Assembly: GCA_900316245.1 (NCBI GenBank)
Contig: ONCE01000009.1
Location: 1 to 64,000 of the forward strand
From: an uncultured Bacteroidales bacterium
GTDB taxonomy: Bacteria; Bacteroidota; Bacteroidia; Bacteroidales; UBA932
Length of the DNA: 64,000 nucleotides
Reading direction: 5' to 3'
The notes beneath the pieces were generated by a model. That model saw only the letters and a list, made by a program, of their open reading frames with translations, had not been told where the DNA came from and searched no databases. Shown here piece by piece: positions 44,948 to 54,536 of the stretch. The position numbers and the translations under genes are program-made. The stretch's first letter is position 1, and each line of letters begins with the position of its first letter.

Positions 44948-44955
44948 CAAAAATA
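44948..44955 (-). promoter_or_regulatory. Promoter -7 element of the repeat-protein/peptidase/PrsW operon
   Basis: TATTTTTG on the minus strand matches TAnnTTTG, 45 bases before the ATG at 44902. No good -33 element. The 212-bp divergent region also holds the esterase promoter. Confidence 0.5.
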
Positions 44956-45085
44956 ACAATTTTTCTTAATAATGCATCAGCCATCGGCTTGATTTCTGAC
45001 ACAAAATTAGATAAGTGTCTCAAGCCCTGCGTCAAAAGACTACAAAACTTTGTAAAAACGCGTACAAATCTCCATTTTTATTTTG

Positions 45086-45093
45086 TACCTTTG
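45086..45093 (+). promoter_or_regulatory. Promoter -7 element of the esterase gene
   Basis: TACCTTTG matches the consensus 21 bases before the ATG at 45115. Confidence 0.55.
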
Positions 45094-45114
45094 GACAGAA
45101 CTAAAAACGCTGAA

Positions 45115-46761
45115 ATGAAAAAAATCACCCTCCTTCTAGCCTGCCTGCTGCTGTCCCTTTCCGCTGGGGCCCAGCCTGGCCTGCCCGAGCCCGAAAACGT
45201 GGTATTTACCCAGCGGGCCTCCTTCTCCATCGCCTATGGCGGTCCCACCAGAGCGGAAGGCCGCTCCTACAATTTCACCCCTACGTTCTTCATTTATCCG
45301 GACACCAGGTTGGATAAGGCCGATGCCGAAGCGCTGGTAGCCTCGCTGGATCTCCAGCAGCTGCTGGACAATAACTACGGCACGGCCCTGGTGATAAACC
45401 CCACCGGTGAGAAGTACGCCGCCGAGGCCGATTTTGAAGCCTTTGCCCAGCTGTTCAACCGCTTCCGCGGTCCCGGCAACCTCAAGATTGTGGGCATAGG
45501 CAACGGGGCCACCTTTGTGAACCAGGTGCTGGCGCCCAAGGCCGGCGGCCAGGTTTCCGGCATCCTCACCATTGGCGGCAAACCCGGCAAGAGCGTAGAT
45601 CCGGCCGGCGTTCCCGCCTATGTGGCCGGCAAGGGTGCCGCCAAAGCGGCCAGGCCCTATCTGGCCGTCGTCCATCCCGACGAACCCCTGATGAAGGTGG
45701 TGGTGAACCCCGCATCGGCCCCTTTGAAAGAAATCTTTGCCGATGCCTGGAAGCAGGTGCTGGGCCGCTGCTACCGCTATAACAATTACAACCATACGCA
45801 CTACGAGGGGGCCAAGCTGGGAGAGTACGGTTCCTATGAACTGGAGCCCTACCTGGACTGCGAGTCCCTGGGCATCAAGCGCATCATCGTGGAGCAGCCC
45901 ACCGGAAAGGACACCAAACAACTGTGGTACGAGTACTGGCCCGAAGAACTGCTGGAAGGCGCTCCGGCGCATAGTGTTCCCGTGATGGTGCTGCTCCATG
46001 GCAACCAGAACGATCCCCGCACCCAGGCCGAGACATCCGGCTTTCTCCAAGTAGCGGCCCAGGACCGTTTCTTCGTCGTGGAAATGGAATGGCAGGGCAG
46101 CCCCAACTACCAGGGTATGGGCCATGACGGCATTGAATCCGTGCTGTACCAGCTCTTTGGCAAGTATCCGCAGCTGGATCCTTCCCGCGTTTACGCAGAA
46201 GGCCTGAGTGCCGGCTCCATGACGGCCACCGCCCTGGGTATCAAGAAATCGCATGTGTTCGCCGCCGTGGGCGGTCATTCCGGCGGCTTGTTTGAAAGGC
46301 CGATGCCCGGCCCCTTCCCCAGCTACGGCCCCATCTGGGCCGAGGCCACCCAGAAGCGCGGCGCCGTGGAGATGCCCTACTGCTCGGTACTGGGAACGGC
46401 CGACAACGTGGTACCCTATATCAAGCCGGATAACTGGAAAGGCAACGGCTACCTCAACGCCTGGAACGCCTATGAGCAGATGAACGGCATGGAAGTGGTG
46501 AAGGAACTGGACTTCTACATAGACCCCATCTTCGGCCAGCAGCTGCAGGACCGCGAGACCATCGTCACCAACAAGGGAGACGGCATAACCGTGGAAACCG
46601 GCCAATTATATAAAGGTAACATTCCCCTCATCAAGATAGTAGCCGTGATGGATTACGGCCACTGGAACTTCCAGCCCACCGCCCGCATTATGTGGGACTA
46701 CTTCAAGCAGTTCCGCAGAGATCCTGAAACCAAAAAGCTTATTTACACAGCCCAACAGTAA
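45115..46761 (+). CDS. Secreted esterase/PHB-depolymerase-like alpha/beta hydrolase
   Basis: A 548-aa exported protein. The ATG at 45115 gives signal MKKITLLLACLLLSLSAGAQ; an in-frame upstream extension has no signal and would include the promoter. An N-terminal beta-rich region (25-290) precedes an alpha/beta hydrolase domain with MVLLHGNQNDPRTQ (oxyanion side), nucleophile elbow EGLSAGSMTATA (Ser about 365) and a late DYGHWNF with the catalytic His. Such proteins resemble feruloyl/acetyl esterases and PHB depolymerases. Next to the convergent rhamnosidase gene, with which it overlaps by 23 bp, a role in removing esters from plant pectic glycans is plausible but unproven. Confidence 0.8.
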   Translation: MKKITLLLACLLLSLSAGAQPGLPEPENVVFTQRASFSIAYGGPTRAEGRSYNFTPTFFIYPDTRLDKADAEALVASLDLQQLLDNNYGTALVINPTGEKYAAEADFEAFAQLFNRFRGPGNLKIVGIGNGATFVNQVLAPKAGGQVSGILTIGGKPGKSVDPAGVPAYVAGKGAAKAARPYLAVVHPDEPLMKVVVNPASAPLKEIFADAWKQVLGRCYRYNNYNHTHYEGAKLGEYGSYELEPYLDCESLGIKRIIVEQPTGKDTKQLWYEYWPEELLEGAPAHSVPVMVLLHGNQNDPRTQAETSGFLQVAAQDRFFVVEMEWQGSPNYQGMGHDGIESVLYQLFGKYPQLDPSRVYAEGLSAGSMTATALGIKKSHVFAAVGGHSGGLFERPMPGPFPSYGPIWAEATQKRGAVEMPYCSVLGTADNVVPYIKPDNWKGNGYLNAWNAYEQMNGMEVVKELDFYIDPIFGQQLQDRETIVTNKGDGITVETGQLYKGNIPLIKIVAVMDYGHWNFQPTARIMWDYFKQFRRDPETKKLIYTAQQ

Positions 46762-49700
46762 CGGGGCCCATAAGCCCGGAAGGAAGCAGGTCCGAATCGG
46801 CCTGGTAGAAAGTTACCAGCGTGAAGGCCTGCTTCTTTGCGTCCGGCTGGGCGTCCCCGATGAGGCGGTTCACCCACAGGTTCACCACTTTGATTTCGAT
46901 GGTGTTCCTGCCGGGGCGCAGCGGACCGTTCCACTCCACCTTGTACGGGGCTTTCCACAGGAAGGCCACGTGCTCTCCGTTAATGAAGACATCGGCCATC
47001 TGGCCCACCTGGCCCAGGTCTATCTGCAGGGTAGCCGACAGGGTCTTCTTCTTGACCGTGAAAGTATTTTTATAGGTAGCGATGCCGGAGAAGTACTTCA
47101 GGGCCGGGTCGGAAGATTCGGTCCAGGAGGCGAGCCTGTTCCACTTCTGTACGCCGTCCGGGGCTCCGGGGCCGTCAAAGGACACGCTCCAGGCGCCATC
47201 CAGGCGAAGGGTCGCCACGCTCTGAAGGGGCTTTTCTTCCGGTAGGGGCAGAGCATCCGGAGTGGCCACTACAAACAGGGCCTGGTTGGGCTCCAAGTGA
47301 AGGGTATGCCCATTAAGGGCGCGGTTCAGGCCGCTGCCGGTTTCGGGATTGAGAATCCTCCACGGGCCCTCTGCATCCCGGAGGGTCAGTTCCGTATCCA
47401 CGGCGGCGTCGCTGAAGTTGCGGACCCAGTAGATATTCCGGTTACCGTCTTTCCGGTGCACGAAACGGACGCCGGGAACGGAGGTCTGGAAGTCCGGGGC
47501 AATGCCGGAACGCTGCAGCCCCTCCGCCACGCTGCCGGTAAACACGTTGGGACGGCGGGTATGCCAGATGTCCGCCACCAGGCGGATGAACTCAGGGGCA
47601 TCGCCGCCGAGGCCCGCCATACTCACGGGCTCCTTGCCAATGAGGAAAACGCCCTCGGAAACCAACTGGTGCAACTTGGCCAGAATCTCCAGGCTCATAT
47701 TCTGCGTGTGCTCTCCCAGTACAATCACCGGATAATCCCGGGCCGATATGCGGTGCAGCAGGGCGTGCGGGCTGGCGAAGTCATAGGAATAACCGTCCGG
47801 CACATCCGGCAGGACCTTGGCATAAAGGGCCGTTATGTTGGTGTCCTCCCCGTAGTACCACAGGACATCGGCCACATTGCGGCCGGCCTGCAGCATATAG
47901 CAACTGCGGGCCAGGTAATCCATCCAGTATTTGGCGTAAGGGGCCCAGGTATCGTGGCGGTTGAACCACTGGCCGAAGAAGAGCAGGCCCAGGCCGGGCT
48001 TGTGCGCATCGGAAGGCTGGTGGGCGCTTTCGTGGATGAAGAAGCGGTTGAGTCCGCTGAGCATTGCCACATCCGCCACCTTCTTCAGGTTGCCGGGGTA
48101 CCAGCCATAGGCATTGCCCAGCAGGCCGTTGGTGGTAAAGCTCTCTCCGGCCACAATGTTCTGCCCGTAGATATGGGCCACGGAGGCCGATTCCCGGATA
48201 TCGGCCTGATAAGAGACGAACGGACCGGAATCCTCCGTCCAGATGGCCGCCATAGGCACGGTGGCGCTGCGCTTGGGATCCATTCCGTCTCCCACGAAGG
48301 TGCGCCCGTTCTCGTGGCTTTCCGTATAGCGGCCCTTCATCCCGTATTCGGCCGCCAGCTGGTTCACGCGGTCGTAATTGGCGGCAAAGAGTTCTCCCAG
48401 GGTTTCCCTCCAGTCAAAGAGGAAGCCCTCGGTCTGCTTGGTGCTGCCCAGGATTTCACCGGCCAGGGCCGGCAGCCACGTCCGCAATTCATACCCCCGG
48501 GCCTGGCGGAAGGCCGCTTCCATCCTGGGGGTCCAGGTCATATAGTCGGCCTCATAACTGTCTATCATCAGGTATTGGATGCCCCGCTGGCCCAGCAGGC
48601 CTCCGGAGGCTTCCTTATACATATCTAAATAAGTGTGGAAGTAACGGGACCAGGCATCCGGATCCAGTTTGTCCACTTCCAGGCCGGTAGCCTCTTCCGG
48701 AGCGGGATGGTTCTGCTTGCCGGTGAGGGAGGCGCCAAAGCGGTAGATGCGCCAGCGGCCGGCGGGAACCTCCCAACTGAAACTACCATCCTCCCCTACC
48801 AGAGCGGTCAAATCCCGCACTTCCTGGATGGGGGCGTCGGAGGCCGGGGTGGCATAAGTTCCCAAATCAATGGGGGTGGCAAAACCCGCCTTCTCCTCGG
48901 CGTGATTCACCTTATACACGGTATGTAGCACCCACTCGTGAATCTTGGTGCCCGTGGGCATAACGACGGGAACTCCATAATCGGCCAGGCTGTAGTCCGG
49001 CTGGGGGTTCACCACCAGAATCCGGAAGTACCGGGCCGTGGTCTCGGGGAGGGAAATGGTCACCCTGGGCATAAAGGAGGAAGGAATCCGGCAGACCTCC
49101 TTCCATTCCTTCCCGTCCTGGCTGCACTGGAGACTGTTGTCCCAGTGACGCGTGGCATCGAAGATTCCCTGTTCCTGCCCGCCCGCCAGGGTCATCGAAC
49201 GGACGGTCACGGGCTGGGGAAAACTGTACTGGAGCCAGGCGTGTGTCCCGGAAGGATTGATGGCCAGTTCCTTGCCGTCAGCGATGTCTCCGTTGGAAAG
49301 CTGCTCAATAGTAAACGCTCCCCCGCTGGAAGAAACCACGGCTCCCAGCTGGGCCAGACTCTTTTCCGCGTCCGGCAGACGGACCGCCACTACGGCTATG
49401 TCCTCATACCAGGGGTCTATCTTCTCAAACACCGGGGCATAGATACCGGCATCGGCATTGAGGAACTTGCCAATGGTGCGGTAGGGTTCCGGCAGCCGGA
49501 ACTGCATCGGACGGCCGGTACCGGTGCACTCGAAGGTGCGCCAGGTGAGCTTTTTCATAGCATCGGCCGGTTGTACCCAGGGACCTCCGGTGGAGCTCCA
49601 GCCGGGGGCCGAAGCCACGCCCACCTCCATCCCCAGCGAATCGGCCAGGCGGATGGCATAGGAGAAACTCTCCTTCCAGGCGTCGCTCAGGTAGGGGCGC

Positions 49701-49954
49701 CGCTTCACGATGGGAGAATGGCCCTGCATCACGGAACCGCCGGCATCGAACTGATGGAAACCGGCGATGCCCGAGCGGTGCATCCATTCCAAATCTTTCC
49801 GGATACCGTCGTTGCTGATGTTCCCGTCCATCCAGTGCCACCACACACGAGGGTAGGCCTCCCGGGGAGGATTGGCAAAACCGTCAAGGTCTTGGGAAAA
49901 AGCGGCCAGACCCGTACAGGCGGCCAGGATCAGAGTCAGTGTTATCTTTTTCAT
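46739..49954 (-). CDS. GH106-like alpha-L-rhamnosidase
   Basis: Exported glycosidase of 1071 aa (signal MKKITLTLILAACTGLAAFSQ; ATG at 49954 selected as it follows the promoter). The opening FANPPREAYPRVWWHWMDGNISNDGI and FHQFDAGG match the GH106 N-terminal catalytic barrel; the centre carries YLMIDSYEADYMTW and TESHENGRTFVGDGMD; the C-terminus is a sugar-binding jelly-roll with VNLWVNRLIGDAQPD. GH106 enzymes remove L-rhamnose from pectic rhamnogalacturonan. Divergent transcription from the rhamnose catabolic operon supports this. It could act with the esterase encoded convergently. Confidence 0.87.
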   Translation of the reverse strand: MKKITLTLILAACTGLAAFSQDLDGFANPPREAYPRVWWHWMDGNISNDGIRKDLEWMHRSGIAGFHQFDAGGSVMQGHSPIVKRRPYLSDAWKESFSYAIRLADSLGMEVGVASAPGWSSTGGPWVQPADAMKKLTWRTFECTGTGRPMQFRLPEPYRTIGKFLNADAGIYAPVFEKIDPWYEDIAVVAVRLPDAEKSLAQLGAVVSSSGGAFTIEQLSNGDIADGKELAINPSGTHAWLQYSFPQPVTVRSMTLAGGQEQGIFDATRHWDNSLQCSQDGKEWKEVCRIPSSFMPRVTISLPETTARYFRILVVNPQPDYSLADYGVPVVMPTGTKIHEWVLHTVYKVNHAEEKAGFATPIDLGTYATPASDAPIQEVRDLTALVGEDGSFSWEVPAGRWRIYRFGASLTGKQNHPAPEEATGLEVDKLDPDAWSRYFHTYLDMYKEASGGLLGQRGIQYLMIDSYEADYMTWTPRMEAAFRQARGYELRTWLPALAGEILGSTKQTEGFLFDWRETLGELFAANYDRVNQLAAEYGMKGRYTESHENGRTFVGDGMDPKRSATVPMAAIWTEDSGPFVSYQADIRESASVAHIYGQNIVAGESFTTNGLLGNAYGWYPGNLKKVADVAMLSGLNRFFIHESAHQPSDAHKPGLGLLFFGQWFNRHDTWAPYAKYWMDYLARSCYMLQAGRNVADVLWYYGEDTNITALYAKVLPDVPDGYSYDFASPHALLHRISARDYPVIVLGEHTQNMSLEILAKLHQLVSEGVFLIGKEPVSMAGLGGDAPEFIRLVADIWHTRRPNVFTGSVAEGLQRSGIAPDFQTSVPGVRFVHRKDGNRNIYWVRNFSDAAVDTELTLRDAEGPWRILNPETGSGLNRALNGHTLHLEPNQALFVVATPDALPLPEEKPLQSVATLRLDGAWSVSFDGPGAPDGVQKWNRLASWTESSDPALKYFSGIATYKNTFTVKKKTLSATLQIDLGQVGQMADVFINGEHVAFLWKAPYKVEWNGPLRPGRNTIEIKVVNLWVNRLIGDAQPDAKKQAFTLVTFYQADSDLLPSGLMGPVTVGLCK

Positions 49955-49972
49955 AGGGCTAGCAGTCTGATA

Positions 49973-49980
49973 CAAAGATA
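49973..49980 (-). promoter_or_regulatory. Promoter -7 element of the rhamnosidase gene
   Basis: TATCTTTG on the minus strand, 18 bases before the ATG. It lies 53 bp from the divergent rhaB element, so the two share one control region. Confidence 0.65.
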
Positions 49981-50033
49981 ACGATAAATGTCAATTCTTC
50001 CACAAAACCCTTCTTTCTAACAAAATTGTCTGC

Positions 50034-50041
50034 TATCTTTG
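50034..50041 (+). promoter_or_regulatory. Promoter -7 element of the rhamnose operon
   Basis: TATCTTTG matches the consensus 21 bases before the rhaB ATG. The -33 site is poor, suggesting activator dependence. Two ACAAAA motifs (50002-50007 and 50020-50025) lie between the divergent promoters; whether they are operators is unknown. Confidence 0.6.
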
Positions 50042-50062
50042 TAGTATAACCACACACCAACT

Positions 50063-51439
50063 ATGACCCACACTCCCTCTTTCCTGGCTTTCGACTGCGG
50101 CGCCACATCGGGACGCGCCGTGCGGGCCACCTTCTCCCAGGGCTCCTTCGAGATGAAGGAAGTCTACCGTTTTCCCAGCGGCCTCATTGAGCTGCAGGGC
50201 AAGTACTACTGGGATGTCGTAGCCATCTACGAGCACTTTCGGAAGTGCCTGGACCAGCTGAGGCAGGAGGGCGTGACCATTGACTCCATAGGCATAGATA
50301 CCTGGGGCGTGGACTTTGGCTTTGTGGCCGAAGACGGTTCCCTGCTGGGCAATCCCAGGGCGTACCGGGACCCTTACACGGAAGGCATTCCGGAAAAGGT
50401 CTACCGGACCATTCCCAGGGAGCAGCTGTATGCCGCCACGGGCATCCAGATTATGAATTTCAACTCCATCTTCCAGCTCTATGCCCAGACGCAGGAGGGC
50501 TTTGCCCCGCTGCGGTACGCCAAGGAGATTCTCTTTGTCCCGGACCTGCTCTCCTATATGCTTACGGGCCGGAAAGTATGCGAGTACACCATTGCCTCCA
50601 CCTCCGGAATGATGGACCAGAATACCCGGCAGTTCAACAAAGAACTTCTGAAGAAACTGGGCATCCGGGCCGATGTGCTCCTTCCCATCGTCCAGCCGGG
50701 GGTGCAGATAGGCACCTTTGAAGGCATTCCCGTCATAGCCGTCGCCGGGCACGACACGGCCTCGGCCATCGCCGCCGTTCCGGCCGCCGACGAGCACTTT
50801 GCCTACCTCTCCAGCGGCACCTGGAGCCTGATGGGCATCGAAGCCCCCTCCCCCATCATCAATGAAGAATCGGCCCGCGAGAACTTCACCAACGAGGGCG
50901 GCATCGAGGAAACTACCCGCTTCCTCAAGAACATCACCGGAATGTGGCTGCTGGAGCAAAGCCGCAAGGTCTGGAAGGCCGCCGGCAAGGACTATTCCTA
51001 TGCCCAGCTGATGGATATGGCCCGGGCCGAAGCCTCCTTCCCCGGCCGCATCGACCCTGACGACCCTCGCTTTGCCAACCCGGGCAATATGGTGGAAGCC
51101 ATCACCTCCGTCATCGGCCCTGCCAATGATGCCCAAATCGTTTCCTGCATCTACCATTCCCTGGCCGACAAGTATGCAGAAGTTCTCAAGTGCCTGCAGA
51201 ACTTTGCCCCCTACCGGATTGAAAAACTGCACATCATAGGCGGCGGATCGGCCAACGAACTGCTGAACCAGTGGACCGCCGACGCGATTGGCCTGTCCGT
51301 GGTGGCCGGTCCCACCGAAGCCACCGCCATAGGCAACGTAATGATGCAAGCCAAGGCCGCCGGCCTGGTCCGGGACCGTTGGGAAATGCGCCGGATGATT
51401 GCCCAAACCTTCCAAGTAAAAACTTATAACCCGTCATAA
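50063..51439 (+). CDS. rhaB: Rhamnulokinase
   Basis: FGGY-family sugar kinase of 458 aa converting L-rhamnulose to L-rhamnulose-1-phosphate with ATP. Recognisable parts: FLAFDCGATSGRAVRA (phosphate 1 motif), IDTWGVDFGFV, and in the C-terminal lobe AGHDTASAIAAVP, YLSSGTWSLMGIE and IIGGGSANELLNQWTADA. First gene of rhaB-rhaA-rhaT-rhaD, whose gaps are 1 to 4 bases or overlaps. Confidence 0.96.
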   Translation: MTHTPSFLAFDCGATSGRAVRATFSQGSFEMKEVYRFPSGLIELQGKYYWDVVAIYEHFRKCLDQLRQEGVTIDSIGIDTWGVDFGFVAEDGSLLGNPRAYRDPYTEGIPEKVYRTIPREQLYAATGIQIMNFNSIFQLYAQTQEGFAPLRYAKEILFVPDLLSYMLTGRKVCEYTIASTSGMMDQNTRQFNKELLKKLGIRADVLLPIVQPGVQIGTFEGIPVIAVAGHDTASAIAAVPAADEHFAYLSSGTWSLMGIEAPSPIINEESARENFTNEGGIEETTRFLKNITGMWLLEQSRKVWKAAGKDYSYAQLMDMARAEASFPGRIDPDDPRFANPGNMVEAITSVIGPANDAQIVSCIYHSLADKYAEVLKCLQNFAPYRIEKLHIIGGGSANELLNQWTADAIGLSVVAGPTEATAIGNVMMQAKAAGLVRDRWEMRRMIAQTFQVKTYNPS

Positions 51440-51440
51440 A

Positions 51441-52691
51441 ATGAAAGAAGCACAGATTCTCAAAGCTTACGAACTGGCCAAGGAGCGTTACGCCGCTATT
51501 GGCGTAGATACCGACAAGGCCATCGAAACCCTGGAAAAGACGCCCATCTCCCTGCACTGCTGGCAGACGGACGACGTAATTGGTTTCGAGAGTGCGGACG
51601 GCCTGTCCGGCGGCATCCAGACCACCGGCAACTACCCCGGACGCGCCCGTAATATAGAAGAAGTAAGGGCCGATATAAAATTTGCCAAGAGCCTCATCGC
51701 CGGCAACCACCGCCTCAACCTCCACGAAATCTACGGAGACTTCGGCGGCAAGTTCGTAGACCGCGACCAGGTGGACGTGCGCTACTTCGAAAGCTGGATC
51801 CAGTGGGCCAGGGAAAACAACCTCAAACTGGATTTCAACTCCACGTCCTTTGGCCATCCCAAGAGCGGAGACCTCTCGCTGGCCAACCCCGACAAGGGCA
51901 TCCGTGACTTCTGGATTGAACATACCAAGCGCTGTCGCCGCATAGCCGACGCCATGGGCAAGGCCCAGAACGACCCTTGCATCATGAACATCTGGGTGCA
52001 CGACGGTTCCAAGGACCAGACGGTGGAGCGCAAGCGCTACCGCGAGATTTTTGCCGAGTCCCTGGACGAGATTCTGAAGGAGAACCTCCCGGGGATGAAG
52101 ACCTGCCTGGAGGCCAAGCTCTTCGGCATCGGCCTGGAAAGCTATACCGTCGGGTCCCACGACTTTGTGGCCGGCTACTGCGCCACCCGCAAACTGATGT
52201 ACACCCTGGACACCGGCCACTATGAGATGACGGAAAATGTGGCCGATATGGTGGCATCCCTGCTGCTCTTCGTTCCCGAACTGATGCTGCACGTCTCCCG
52301 CCCCATCCGCTGGGACTCCGACCACGTGACCATTATGAACGACCAGACCCTGGACCTCTTCAAGGAGATTGTAAGGGCCGATGCCCTGGGCCGCAGCCAT
52401 ATCGGCCTGGACTACTTTGACGCCGCCATCAACCGCATCGGCGCCTATGTCATTGGCACCCGCGCCACGCAGAAGTGCGTCCTGAGCGCCCTCCTGGAGC
52501 CCCTGGGCAAACTCCGCGAATACGAAGACGCCGGCAAGGGCTTCCAGCGGCTGGCCCTGCTGGAAGAGGCCAAGACCCTTCCCTTCGGCGCCGTGTTCGA
52601 CTACTTCAACTACAAGAACGGCGTTCCCGTGGGGGAAGCCTTCATCCCGGAAATCGAGAAGTACGAGAAGGACGTAACCAGCAAGCGTTAA
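51441..52691 (+). CDS. rhaA: L-rhamnose isomerase
   Basis: Metal-dependent isomerase of L-rhamnose to L-rhamnulose, 416 aa. Sequence features of the family: SLHCWQTDDVIGFE, NYPGRARNIEEVRAD, LNLHEIYGDFGG, LDFNSTSFGHPKSG and WVHDGSKD with metal-binding His/Asp residues. Length agrees with the E. coli enzyme (419). It begins 1 base after rhaB and catalyses the step before it. Confidence 0.97.
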   Translation: MKEAQILKAYELAKERYAAIGVDTDKAIETLEKTPISLHCWQTDDVIGFESADGLSGGIQTTGNYPGRARNIEEVRADIKFAKSLIAGNHRLNLHEIYGDFGGKFVDRDQVDVRYFESWIQWARENNLKLDFNSTSFGHPKSGDLSLANPDKGIRDFWIEHTKRCRRIADAMGKAQNDPCIMNIWVHDGSKDQTVERKRYREIFAESLDEILKENLPGMKTCLEAKLFGIGLESYTVGSHDFVAGYCATRKLMYTLDTGHYEMTENVADMVASLLLFVPELMLHVSRPIRWDSDHVTIMNDQTLDLFKEIVRADALGRSHIGLDYFDAAINRIGAYVIGTRATQKCVLSALLEPLGKLREYEDAGKGFQRLALLEEAKTLPFGAVFDYFNYKNGVPVGEAFIPEIEKYEKDVTSKR

Positions 52692-52695
52692 ACTT

Positions 52696-53730
52696 ATGAA
52701 TACCTTCCTCGGACTGCTCATCATAGCCATAGGGGCTTTCTGCCAAAGTTCCTGCTATGTTCCCATCAACAAGATCAAAGGCTGGGCCTGGGAATCCTAC
52801 TGGATCGTGCAAGGCGTCTTCGCCTGGCTCATCCTCCCCTTCCTGGGGCTGCTGCTGGCCGTGCCCGCCGGGCACAGCGTGGGTGAACTCTTTGCCCAGG
52901 CCAGTTCCTTCAACATCTGGATGACCCTCCTGTTCGGTGCGCTGTGGGGTGTGGGAGGCCTTACCTTCGGCCTGTCGATGCGCTATCTGGGCGTGGCCCT
53001 GGGCCAAAGCATCGCCCTGGGTACCTGCGCCGCCCTGGGCACCATTATGGGCCCCGTGCTGCTGAACCTCTTCTTCCCGGAACTGAATGCGCTGGAGTCG
53101 CTCACCTTCTCCGTCATCCTGGGCGTGGTGGTCTGCCTGCTGGGCATTGCCATCATAGGCGTGGCCGGCGGTATGAAATCGGCCTCCCTCAGCGAAGAAG
53201 AAAAGAAGCAGGCCGTCAAGGACTTCAACTTCCCCAAAGGCCTGGCCATTGCGCTGCTGGCCGGCTTTATGAGCGGCTGTTTCAACGTGGGCCTGGAGTT
53301 TGGCAAGGACATCCATTTTGCAGAGACCAACGAACTCTTCCAGACCCTGCCCGCCACCTTCCTGGTAACTCTGGGCGGGTTTGTGACCAATGCCGTCTAC
53401 TGCTTCTGGCAGAACCGGAAGAACAAAACCTGGGGAGACTACGCCAAGAAGGAAGTCTGGGGCAACAACCTGCTCTTCTGCCTGCTGGCCGGCGCCCTCT
53501 GGTACAGCCAGTTCTTCGGCCTGTCCCTGGGCAAGAGCTTCTTCGAGCCCGGCAGCAGTATGCTCACCCTGGCCTTCTGCATCCTGATGGCCTTCAACAT
53601 AACCTTCTCCAACGTCTGGGGCATCCTCCTCAAAGAATGGAAGGGTTGCTCCAAAAAGACCATCGCCGTGTTGGTGGTGGGTCTCGTTGTCCTTATTATC
53701 AGTACCTTTATTCCGCAATTGATAAAATGA
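52696..53730 (+). CDS. rhaT: L-rhamnose/proton symporter
   Basis: Inner-membrane transporter of 344 aa with about ten hydrophobic helices. The start NTFLGLLIIAIGAFCQSSCY and motifs FGLSMRYLGVALGQSIALG, AGFMSGCFNVGLEFG and MLTLAFCILMAFNITFSNVWG match RhaT of the drug/metabolite superfamily. It supplies the substrate for RhaA. The stop codon overlaps the rhaD start (ATGA). Confidence 0.95.
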   Translation: MNTFLGLLIIAIGAFCQSSCYVPINKIKGWAWESYWIVQGVFAWLILPFLGLLLAVPAGHSVGELFAQASSFNIWMTLLFGALWGVGGLTFGLSMRYLGVALGQSIALGTCAALGTIMGPVLLNLFFPELNALESLTFSVILGVVVCLLGIAIIGVAGGMKSASLSEEEKKQAVKDFNFPKGLAIALLAGFMSGCFNVGLEFGKDIHFAETNELFQTLPATFLVTLGGFVTNAVYCFWQNRKNKTWGDYAKKEVWGNNLLFCLLAGALWYSQFFGLSLGKSFFEPGSSMLTLAFCILMAFNITFSNVWGILLKEWKGCSKKTIAVLVVGLVVLIISTFIPQLIK

Positions 53731-54536
53731 GCATTTTAGATAACAGGCCTGCTTTAAAGGCACAGATCGATCAAGTGGCCGAGGTAGCCGGCTACCTTTG
53801 GATAAAAGGTTGGGCCGAAAGAAACGGAGGCAACATTACGGTGAACATTACCGAATGGGCAGACGAAGGGATGAAGGCCCTGCCGGCCATCTCGGAGGTC
53901 AAGCCCATCGGAAAAACCCTGCCTAGACTGAAAGGCTGCTGGTTTTACTGCAAGGGTACCGGCAAACGGATGCGGGACCTGGCCAGACAGCCTATGGCCA
54001 ACGGCTCCATCATCCGCATCCTGGAAGACTGCGCCCACTACGAGATAGTGGCCGACCAACCGGTGGCTCCCACCTCGGAACTGCCTTCGCACCTGGCGGT
54101 CCACGACTACCTGCTGGCCAAGGGCTCCCCTTACCGGGCCTCGCTGCATACGCATCCCATCGAACTGGTAGCCCTCACGCACAGCCGGAAATGGATGAAG
54201 AAAGATGCGGCCACCAAGATGCTGTGGTCCATGATTCCGGAGACCAAGGCCTTCTGCCCCCGCGGGCTGGGTATGGTTCCGTATATGCTGCCCTCCAGCG
54301 TGGAACTGGCCGATGCCACCATCCGCACCCTGGACCAGGACTACGACGTGGTGATGTGGGAAAAGCACGGCGTCTTTGCCGTGGACGTAGACATTATGAG
54401 CGCCTTCGACCAGGTGGATGTCCTTAACAAAAGTGCACAGATTTATATTGCGGCCAAGAACATGGGCTTTGAGCCCGACGGGATGACAGACGCCCAGCTC
54501 AAAGAGATGTCCTTTGCCTTCGGCCTGCCCAAATAG
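53727..54536 (+). CDS. rhaD: Rhamnulose-1-phosphate aldolase
   Basis: Class II zinc aldolase of 269 aa splitting L-rhamnulose-1-phosphate into dihydroxyacetone phosphate and L-lactaldehyde. Motifs: KGWAERNGGNITVNI (phosphate site), YCKGTGKRMRD, LHTHPIELVALTHS with two zinc His residues, and MWEKHGVFAV with the third. The ATG at 53727, overlapping the rhaT stop by 4 bp, is chosen; an open frame continues upstream within rhaT but is not coding. Its stop abuts the convergent transglycosylase stop with no gap. No lactaldehyde reductase gene is present nearby. Confidence 0.95.
   Translation: MSILDNRPALKAQIDQVAEVAGYLWIKGWAERNGGNITVNITEWADEGMKALPAISEVKPIGKTLPRLKGCWFYCKGTGKRMRDLARQPMANGSIIRILEDCAHYEIVADQPVAPTSELPSHLAVHDYLLAKGSPYRASLHTHPIELVALTHSRKWMKKDAATKMLWSMIPETKAFCPRGLGMVPYMLPSSVELADATIRTLDQDYDVVMWEKHGVFAVDVDIMSAFDQVDVLNKSAQIYIAAKNMGFEPDGMTDAQLKEMSFAFGLPK

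Noticed and set aside
52944-53726. N-terminal extension of rhaD through rhaT
   Set aside because: The frame is open but the translation is Arg/Gln/Pro-rich nonsense within rhaT; the true rhaD start is the ATG at 53727 overlapping the rhaT stop.
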